A stretch of DNA of 64,000 bases, from positions 62,001 to 126,000 of the forward strand of contig JBGCGB010000001.1 of the NCBI GenBank assembly GCA_045110335.1. The letters are read 5' to 3'. The first letter of the stretch is position 1. Each line of letters begins with the position of its first letter. Shown piece by piece: positions 58,617 to 64,000 of this stretch. The notes beneath the pieces are model-generated. The model searched no databases and was not told the origin of the DNA. It saw only the letters and a program-made list of their open reading frames with translations. A program made the translations under genes and the position numbers. This stretch comes from CALBPI01 sp045110335. Lineage in GTDB: Bacteria > Pseudomonadota > Gammaproteobacteria > Steroidobacterales > Woeseiaceae.

Positions 58617-60359
58617 ATGATCGCGCGCAGGCTCAGGCTGTGGGCATTGGCGCTTATGTGCGCCTTCGTTTCGATGTGGTGGGCGCTACACCGATTCGAA
58701 ACGCAGGGCGATCACGGCTACTTGGCGGCCGTTTGGCTGCCTATGTTGGCGTTATCCACGGTGTGCGGATTGGTATTCTACGCGCTATTGCCGAGGGATA
58801 AGCGGCTGCTAAGAGACAGCGATGTGCTGGACGAACACGTCGATAACAAGGCGCAGTTTCTTGCATCAGTTGTCGACAACTTGCCGGCATTGGTGTTCGT
58901 TAAAGAAGCTGAGTCACTGGAATATGTCACGACGAATAAGCCTTTTGAAAAGTTCTTTGGCGTTTCGACGGACGACATTCGCGGTAAAACCGATCTCGAT
59001 TTTTTCAGCGAAGACCTTGTAGCGCCGCTGATCGAGCAAGACCGGTTGACCTTATCAATGACCGAGCCTTTGGATGTGGGTATGCGGACCATGACCGGTG
59101 CATCTGGGACTGTCCGAGATCTCCATACACGCAAGATAGCAATCCGGGACGTCGATGGTATCCCGCGATACTTGCTAGGCGTTTCGATTGATGTCACCGA
59201 GCAACAGATGATGCGTCGTTCTCTGGAATCCAGCGAGCAGCGTTACCATCAGATCATTGCTTCTGCGTCGCTTGGCATCCTCACCGTTGATGGCGATGGG
59301 ACCATCGTCAGCGCCAATCCGTCGGCAGAAGAAATCCTGATTGAAGGTTCAGCGCCGTTGGTTGGCCAAAGTTATCTAAACATGCTTTACGAGAACGATC
59401 GTGATGCCTCGATGAAACGGCTGGTGGCGATGCAAGAGGCCCCGGATGGCCGGGATCTCTCAAGAGTGCGGGAATTTGTTGCGCAACGTTTCAATGGCGA
59501 GCCCTTCCCGTGCTGGCGTTCGGTAGCGCGTGTCGATATCGGCAATGAATTCATGCTGGCGATCATGTTCCGGGATTTGACGGAGCAAAAAGCGGCTGAA
59601 CGTGCGCTGATTGAGGCGCGTGAAGCTGCCGAGGAAGCCAACCGTGCCAAGTCAGAATTTCTGGCTACGATGTCACACGAGTTGCGTACACCGTTGAATG
59701 CCATTTTAGGTTTCGGTGAACTGATGTCCGAAGACGCAGAAGCCGCCGGCGACAATACGACAGTCTCCTATCTTCAGTACATCAAGGATGGTGGTAACCA
59801 GCTTCTCGCTCTCGTGAACGACGTGCTTGATCTCGCCAAGATTGAAGCGGGAAAGGTCGAGCTTAACCTTGAGCCGACAGATGTGATTGCATTAGCGGAG
59901 GCCACGGCGCGAACGTTGCGCGGTCTGGTGGAGCAGGGCGGGAATGAATTCGTTGTAGCACTCGATGATTTGCCCATGCAGATCGACACCGATGCCGTCC
60001 GTCTTCAACAAATAATGACCAACCTGCTGAGCAATGCTGCCAAGTTCACCGAGAACGGTCGAGTCACTTTGTCGCTGGAAGCATTAGCCGGCGACGTACC
60101 GAAACTTGCCATTCGCGTTACCGACACCGGTATTGGTATTCCGAAAGAGAAGCTTGCCCATGTCATGACAGCATTCGGTCAGGCAGATGCCACGACGACC
60201 CGAAAGTACGGCGGTACGGGGTTAGGACTAACGATTACGTCACGCAACTGCGAATTGCTGGGCGGACAACTGGCCGTCACCAGCCGTTTTGGCGAATGGA
60301 GTGAGTTCACAGCAACGGTCGATCTATCGCCGTCGGCGATGGACACTGAGGTCGCCTAA
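58617..60359 (+). CDS. PAS-domain sensor histidine kinase
   Basis: A 580-residue membrane kinase. Two N-terminal helices (about 7-24 and 38-57) are linked by a short loop; two PAS domains follow (about 80-200, opening with VDNLPALVFVKEAE; and about 205-325, YHQIIASASLGIL). HisKA has His354 in ATMSHELRTPLNAIL, the HATPase domain shows NLLSNAAKF, DTGIGIP and GTGLGLTIT. The sensing domains are cytoplasmic, so an internal or redox cue is likely. No response regulator gene is nearby, so it is an orphan kinase or belongs to a phosphorelay. It is divergent from creD by 241 bases. Confidence 0.93.
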   Translation: MIARRLRLWALALMCAFVSMWWALHRFETQGDHGYLAAVWLPMLALSTVCGLVFYALLPRDKRLLRDSDVLDEHVDNKAQFLASVVDNLPALVFVKEAESLEYVTTNKPFEKFFGVSTDDIRGKTDLDFFSEDLVAPLIEQDRLTLSMTEPLDVGMRTMTGASGTVRDLHTRKIAIRDVDGIPRYLLGVSIDVTEQQMMRRSLESSEQRYHQIIASASLGILTVDGDGTIVSANPSAEEILIEGSAPLVGQSYLNMLYENDRDASMKRLVAMQEAPDGRDLSRVREFVAQRFNGEPFPCWRSVARVDIGNEFMLAIMFRDLTEQKAAERALIEAREAAEEANRAKSEFLATMSHELRTPLNAILGFGELMSEDAEAAGDNTTVSYLQYIKDGGNQLLALVNDVLDLAKIEAGKVELNLEPTDVIALAEATARTLRGLVEQGGNEFVVALDDLPMQIDTDAVRLQQIMTNLLSNAAKFTENGRVTLSLEALAGDVPKLAIRVTDTGIGIPKEKLAHVMTAFGQADATTTRKYGGTGLGLTITSRNCELLGGQLAVTSRFGEWSEFTATVDLSPSAMDTEVA

Positions 60360-60383
60360 CGACTCGCCGGCAGATGCGTGTGA

Positions 60384-60413
60384 AGCGCCACGCTGGTTTG
60401 ACGTGACGCTTTC
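60384..60413 (+). terminator. Possible terminator hairpin after the PAS kinase gene
   Basis: A 9-bp stem with one mismatch (60384-60392 with 60402-60410) and a 9-base loop, followed by TTTC. It begins 25 bases after the kinase stop. The T-run is too short to be sure. Confidence 0.35.
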
Positions 60414-60540
60414 GCATTGAATCTCCGTTCTATTGCTCATCCAGCTTCCGCTCGTATCACCAAAGCACGCTACCCTGCATTTTGAATGGCAAAAGACCTG
60501 CTACCATGTCAATCATGCTAACGAAGCCAGTGATGTTGTC

Positions 60541-60993
60541 ATGACCGTTTGGGTAGATGCGGACGCCTGTCCCAATGTAATCAAAGAGATCCTGTTCCGC
60601 GCGGCGAAGCGGACCGGCGATGAGTTGGTGTTAGTGGCCAATCAACCACTCAACATACCGCGTCTAAAGAACATTCGTACCATTCAAGTCCAGCAAGGAT
60701 TCGATGTCGCCGATGATGAGATCGTTAATCGTATGGCTAAAGGCGACCTCGTCATCACGAGCGATATTCCCTTGGCTGCGGAAGCGATTGAAAAAGGCGG
60801 GCATGCGATTAGTCCGCGTGGCGAAGAACACACTAAAGAGAATATTGGTGCGCGACTCAACATGCGTGACTTTCTGGATACGATGCGGTCTAGTGGCGTT
60901 GTGACGGGTGGGCCGGCTGCATTGGGCCAGAAAGACAAACAGGCGTTTGCCAATGCGCTGGATCGTTGGCTCGCGCGATACGGAAAAAATTAG
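60541..60993 (+). CDS. yaiI: YaiI/YqxD family protein (UPF0178)
   Basis: A 150-residue cytoplasmic protein of the UPF0178 family. The signatures MTVWVDADACPNVIKEI at the N terminus, GFDVADDEIV, GDLVITSDIPLAAEAIEKG and SPRGEEHTKENI are clear; the Asp-rich pocket is compatible with a PIN-like nuclease fold, as often suggested for the family, but no activity is established. The start is ATG 60541, exactly where the family begins (the frame opens at 60433). The next gene starts ten bases after its stop. Confidence 0.9.
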   Translation: MTVWVDADACPNVIKEILFRAAKRTGDELVLVANQPLNIPRLKNIRTIQVQQGFDVADDEIVNRMAKGDLVITSDIPLAAEAIEKGGHAISPRGEEHTKENIGARLNMRDFLDTMRSSGVVTGGPAALGQKDKQAFANALDRWLARYGKN

Positions 60994-61003
60994 AGGAACT
61001 GCT

Positions 61004-61393
61004 ATGAGAAATGGGATCTTTGTTTTGTCGCTGGTGATGTTATTGCTGTGTCCTGCAAGCGCAGACGATACGCCACAAGCAAAAGGTAGTGCCACAATCA
61101 CGGTGGGTGACGATACGGCAACCTGGCCGGTCTGGCGGTGTGCACGTGTCGTCATTGCGCATGCGCTACCGGACGACAGCATTCTGGAAGACCCGCACCT
61201 GAAGCTCATCGACTACGGTGATGTCATCCAAATGGTGCTCAAACTTAAGGGCAAGAACTATCTGGCCGATGTGCCGGCTGGCCAGACGATGAGCGATATT
61301 GATTACGAAGGACTGGCGACCAGAATTAATTCGGCTGATATGACGAACATGGGCGAGGTTCGCTTTTCGATGCGGGTTGAATGCAATCCATGA
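61004..61393 (+). CDS. Small exported protein, function unknown
   Basis: A 129-residue protein with a signal peptide (about 1-20, LLLCPASAD) and a beta-rich mature domain with two Cys (WRCARV near residue 46 and the end VECNP) that may pair in the periplasm. GAGG precedes the ATG with a good spacing. I do not recognise the family. It follows yaiI by ten bases and precedes a racemase gene by 39, so is likely to be co-transcribed. Confidence 0.72.
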   Translation: MRNGIFVLSLVMLLLCPASADDTPQAKGSATITVGDDTATWPVWRCARVVIAHALPDDSILEDPHLKLIDYGDVIQMVLKLKGKNYLADVPAGQTMSDIDYEGLATRINSADMTNMGEVRFSMRVECNP

Positions 61394-61432
61394 GCATTCA
61401 AGTCGCTGGATGGTTAATTTTGGAGTGATGCG

Positions 61433-62149
61433 ATGAAGACCATCGGGCTGTTGGGTGGTATGAGCTGGGAGAGCACGGTCGGGTATTACCGTGCGATCAA
61501 TGAAGGCGTCAAGCGTCAGTTGGGTGGTTTGCATTCGGCGAAAATCGCGATGATCAGCGTCGATTTTTCGCCGATTGAAACGATGCAACAACGGGGTGAT
61601 TGGACAGCGATGGGCGAGTTACTTGCGGCGGCTGCCGTCAACGTCGAAGCCGCCGGCGCAGACTGTTTGCTGATTTGTACCAATACGATGCATCGCGTCG
61701 CCCCTGAAGTTGCCGCTGCTATCAATATTCCTTTGCTACATATCGCTGACGCGACGGCGCATGAGTTGCAGCGAGCGGGCGTTCAACGCGTTGGTTTGTT
61801 GGGCACCGCATTTACGATGGAGCAGGCGTTCTACAAAGACCGTTTGCGAGAGCGATTCGGGCTTGATGTGCTGACGCCTGCAGCAAACGACCGGGCGATC
61901 GTCCATCGTGTTATTTACGATGAGTTGTGCCAGGGCAAGATTCAGCCAGGCTCGCGCGCTGAGTATTTGCGGATTATCGATGAGTTGGTTAAGCGCGGCG
62001 CTGAAGCGGTGATTCTGGGCTGTACCGAAATTGGCTTGCTCGTCGAACAGCATCACACGCAAACCCAACTGGTCGATACGACGGCCATTCACGCGGCGAG
62101 CGCTGTTGAGTTTGCATTGGCGGATAGCGTTGATGACGAGGCATCATGA
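61433..62149 (+). CDS. Aspartate/glutamate racemase family enzyme
   Basis: A 238-residue cofactor-independent racemase. The N-terminal MKTIGLLGGMSWESTVGYYR, LLICTNTMH with the first catalytic Cys at about residue 83 and VILGCTEIGLLV with the second Cys near residue 194 are as in the Asp/Glu/hydantoin racemase superfamily (the YgeA-type branch). Probably produces D-aspartate or D-glutamate; broad-spectrum amino acid racemisation is known in YgeA. It could provide D-amino acids for cell wall. A GGAG site precedes the ATG with spacing of seven. It is on its own or in a transcript with yaiI. Confidence 0.92.
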   Translation: MKTIGLLGGMSWESTVGYYRAINEGVKRQLGGLHSAKIAMISVDFSPIETMQQRGDWTAMGELLAAAAVNVEAAGADCLLICTNTMHRVAPEVAAAINIPLLHIADATAHELQRAGVQRVGLLGTAFTMEQAFYKDRLRERFGLDVLTPAANDRAIVHRVIYDELCQGKIQPGSRAEYLRIIDELVKRGAEAVILGCTEIGLLVEQHHTQTQLVDTTAIHAASAVEFALADSVDDEAS

Positions 62150-62160
62150 TGGCGGGTATG

Positions 62161-62174
62161 AGCGCGTAAGCGCT
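62161..62174 (+). other. GNRA-type hairpin after the racemase gene
   Basis: AGCGC-GTAA-GCGCT forms a 5-bp GC stem closed by a GUAA (GNRA-class) tetraloop, with a partly complementary GGCG/CGCC outside (62151-62154 and 62177-62180). There is no T-run. It may stabilise or end the racemase mRNA. Confidence 0.3.
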
Positions 62175-62322
62175 ATCGCCGATGAGATCCAGCAGCGTAC
62201 TTGTATTGCTGGCAAGAAACCGGGCAGTTTCCTGATCAACTGTGTAAGCGTTGTTCGACGCGCCGTCAATGGGTCAACGTTGCGGGAGAATAGCAGTGAC
62301 TAGTGAACACGGAGACCAGACA

Positions 62323-62790
62323 ATGGATACGCAAGGCGCATGTTCGTGTAACTCGGTTGCATTTGCGGTGAGAGCAGCGCCGCTGTTTCGTGTCTTCTGC
62401 CATTGCACGATTTGCCAGCGATTCAATGCGGCGCCTTTCGCCGACGTACTGGTTTTCCGGCAAAACGATATTGATACGCCAGCGGAGAGTGACGTGAGCT
62501 ACTCGACTTACAAACCGCCGCCGAATGTTCAGCGCGGTCGTTGCCGCCGTTGCGATCAACCGGCGATAGAGCGTTTTACGGCGCCGTTGCTGCCAAAATT
62601 GACGATGGTGCCGGCATCAATGTTCGAGACGCCGGATGCTTTGGCGCTACCTTGTGCACATCTATTCTACGAAAAGCGACTGGCAGATTATGATGACGCA
62701 CTTGCTCGTCATCATGGTTTCTTGCGAAGCCAATGGGGTTTTCTTCGCTACTTACGAAAAGGCCTGCGTGACGCTCGTTCAACCGATTGA
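62323..62790 (+). CDS. GFA (glutathione-dependent formaldehyde-activating)-like protein
   Basis: A 155-residue zinc protein of the GFA/CENP-V family. The Cys ligands are spaced as expected: ACSCNSVAF near the start, FCHCTICQRF (about residues 23-32) and RCRRCDQP (about 71-78). The start at ATG 62323 is backed by a GGAG site; the frame opens at 62251. The family includes a formaldehyde-glutathione enzyme but most members have no proven reaction. It is last on this strand before a convergent gene pair at 62823. Confidence 0.88.
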   Translation: MDTQGACSCNSVAFAVRAAPLFRVFCHCTICQRFNAAPFADVLVFRQNDIDTPAESDVSYSTYKPPPNVQRGRCRRCDQPAIERFTAPLLPKLTMVPASMFETPDALALPCAHLFYEKRLADYDDALARHHGFLRSQWGFLRYLRKGLRDARSTD

Positions 62791-62822
62791 TCGTTTGAAT
62801 CGACTAACCGTCGTTTTGTCGT

Positions 62823-63317
62823 CTACTCCGTCACCGTGATCGTGATGGTATCCGACGTGATCGCGGGCTCATGCGGGATATGAAAATGATCGCCCATCAA
62901 CATCTGCAGCGTATAGTTGCCAGGTGCTAGCTCAATGGTAGTCTCAGTTTGGCCGCCACCGAAATGCCGATACTGATCGTTTTTCGGGATTGGCTGGGTC
63001 AAATCAGGCAACGGTGCATCAATAATCAAGTGATGATGGCCGCTCATTGGCGCATCATTGCCAGCAGCCACAACGGCCACGTTGCTGGCACCGAATTTAA
63101 TTGTCACCGGAGAAGTCACCGTGTCGCCGTCTTTCGGTGAGACAAAGAACACGGCTCCGTTTTCCGGTGCGGCGGTCCGCGGTAACACCGGTTTTGCCAT
63201 CGTCGCCGCCGGTTTCTCGTCAACCGCAGCGGTCGTTTCGGCGGGCTTGCTGCATCCGGCTAGAATCACGAATGCGGTGACGACAAACACTGTGTCTGAA
63301 ATGAGATTCTTTGCCAT
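62823..63317 (-). CDS. DUF4399 lipoprotein
   Basis: A 164-residue lipoprotein: signal with LAGC (Cys22), a linker rich in Ala, Thr and Pro (about 25-50), and a single DUF4399 domain of about 105 residues. The domain's SPKDGDTVTSPVTIKFG, SGHHHLIIDAPLPDL and LAPGNYTLQMLMGDHFHIPHEP segments have many His that may bind metal. The function of the family is unknown. A GGAG site at six bases precedes the ATG. The preceding gene on this strand begins 552 bases upstream (63869). Confidence 0.9.
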   Translation of the reverse strand: MAKNLISDTVFVVTAFVILAGCSKPAETTAAVDEKPAATMAKPVLPRTAAPENGAVFFVSPKDGDTVTSPVTIKFGASNVAVVAAGNDAPMSGHHHLIIDAPLPDLTQPIPKNDQYRHFGGGQTETTIELAPGNYTLQMLMGDHFHIPHEPAITSDTITITVTE

Positions 63318-63377
63318 GATGCGCTCCGTAATTGGATTTGTCTTAAGTGAAGTTTAACTGCAAACCCGCGTGATTGC

Positions 63378-63869
63378 TCAAACGGTCATTTCGGAGCGCG
63401 GCGGTGCTTGTGAGTCTCGGCGTTTTTGTCGCCATTGATAGCACCATTGACCCACCAGGAGTCCGATAACACACGCAGCAAGGCTGCTTAGCCAACCCCA
63501 AATGTTGCCGGTGAAAACCTCGAACATGGTGATGGATGGATCAGCAGGCTGGGCAACCTTGTAAAGGATGCGAACCAGGGGGATCACCATGACGATGAAA
63601 AAACCAACGCCCGGAACCAATACTCTTGACCGCAACAAATAGCCGGCGACCGCAAAAGCCAGAAACGCGTTGATCGCTAAAATCGTGTTCATCCAAATCA
63701 TGATGATTCGCATGGCGGACTCTCCCTCGGCGGCTGACGTGAAGGCGATGAGCGATCCTGTTGGCTTGGGATAGTATTCTGACAGCATGCTCAAGAGTGT
63801 TGCTGTGATCAGGTAGCCGAGTAGGGCAATACCCATGCGTTTCCATCTTTCCTTGTCTATTCCTGACAT
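63378..63869 (-). CDS. Uncharacterised four-helix membrane protein
   Basis: A 163-residue protein with four hydrophobic segments (about 11-30, 55-77, 83-103 and 122-145) and a basic, Arg/Gln-rich C-terminal tail (YQWRQKRRDSQAP). An AGGAAA site precedes the ATG. I do not recognise a family. The long loop between the first and second helices (SEYYPKPTGSLIAFTSAAEGES) may be periplasmic. It lies 60 bases upstream of the DUF4399 lipoprotein gene on the same strand, so the pair may form an operon. Confidence 0.72.
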   Translation of the reverse strand: MSGIDKERWKRMGIALLGYLITATLLSMLSEYYPKPTGSLIAFTSAAEGESAMRIIMIWMNTILAINAFLAFAVAGYLLRSRVLVPGVGFFIVMVIPLVRILYKVAQPADPSITMFEVFTGNIWGWLSSLAACVIGLLVGQWCYQWRQKRRDSQAPPRSEMTV

Positions 63870-63974
63870 GCTGTTTCCTGGCTGCCATTCCTACCGTCAT
63901 CATACCGCCTAAAATCCATTCGGGCCCGAACTAACGTATTTCTGTTAATGTTCAGGCAATAACGGGAGTTTTCT

Positions 63975-64000
63975 ATGCGTAAAAAACGATTCACCTGCTT
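63975..64000 (+). CDS. Start of a gene cut by the window end
   Basis: ATG 63975 is preceded by GGGAG with six-base spacing, an excellent ribosome site. Only eight codons (MRKKRFTC) are visible; the two basic residues and following text would suit a signal peptide, but nothing can be said about the product. Confidence 0.5.

Noticed and set aside
1..64000. Search for CRISPR arrays, insertion sequences, phage genes, rRNA and tRNA genes
   Set aside because: No regularly spaced repeats, transposase motifs, integrases, or tRNA-like GTTCGAATC arms in cloverleaf context were seen by eye; the GGTTCGAAAGG at 29216 is the terminator loop. A covariance-model scan would settle this for small RNAs.

Overview
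The window is ordinary-looking chromosomal DNA of moderate GC with densely packed genes (about 50 protein-coding genes, many with 4-base start/stop overlaps). The gene content points to a Gram-negative gammaproteobacterium, probably environmental or marine: Cpx-type and other two-component systems, several lipobox lipoproteins, CreD, a Bcr-type exporter, a YbdG-type channel, a wax ester/triacylglycerol synthase, an ECF sigma/Ser-Thr kinase pair and secreted proteins with thrombospondin type 3 repeats. This assignment is inference; there is no rRNA. I saw no tRNA, CRISPR array, insertion sequence or phage gene.

Layout. 0.2-2.4 kb: OmpR-family regulator and sensor kinase. 2.6-4.2 kb: WS/DGAT storage-lipid synthase with a histone-H1-like lysine tail. 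10.0-4.5 kb (minus strand): M48 lipoprotein protease followed by three coiled-coil proteins of unknown role, one membrane-anchored. 11.6-10.0 kb: glyoxalase I and an FMN-dependent 2-hydroxy-acid dehydrogenase. 11.8-14.4 kb: Spy/CpxP-like periplasmic protein, MAPEG protein, uridine kinase, YeiH exporter. 14.8-25.6 kb looks like a cell-envelope sensing district: ECF sigma plus Ser/Thr kinase, an orphan kinase-type N-terminal segment, a lipoprotein joining TSP3 repeats to a class A beta-lactamase-like domain, an IMPACT-family protein, a lipoprotein with eight PASTA repeats and a lectin-like domain, and a CpxRA pair. 25.8-31.7 kb: large secreted ExeM-like nuclease and a membrane TPR protein.

31.7-39.3 kb: ABC exporter, branched-chain aminotransferase, aldose 1-epimerase, RarD and a run of small genes (two uncharacterised membrane proteins, DUF6958-like, DUF427, lipocalin). 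45.6-39.3 kb (minus): a compact galactoside operon, alpha-galactosidase - beta-galactosidase - galK - galT, with every junction a 4-base overlap; galM lies separately at 34.9-36.0 kb. 45.9-48.7 kb: glycerol-3-phosphate dehydrogenase and a saccharopine-dehydrogenase-like reductase. 48.7-53.6 kb: drug exporter, mechanosensitive channel, penicillin-acylase-family lipoprotein. 56.8-53.7 kb (minus): DUF1838 protein, MFS transporter and an alpha/beta hydrolase with His where the nucleophile is expected. 57-64 kb: CreD, a PAS histidine kinase without a partner regulator, YaiI, aspartate/glutamate racemase, GFA protein, DUF4399 lipoprotein, a membrane protein and the start of one more gene.

Functionally, alpha- and beta-galactosides are cleaved in the cytoplasm to galactose, which GalM, GalK and GalT feed into the Leloir pathway; glycerol-3-phosphate dehydrogenase and WS/DGAT touch lipid turnover; GloA and the hydroxy-acid dehydrogenase suit methylglyoxal disposal. 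Most promising for new biology are the coiled-coil/M48 cluster, the histone-tailed lipid synthase, and the kinase/PASTA/beta-lactamase-like district.
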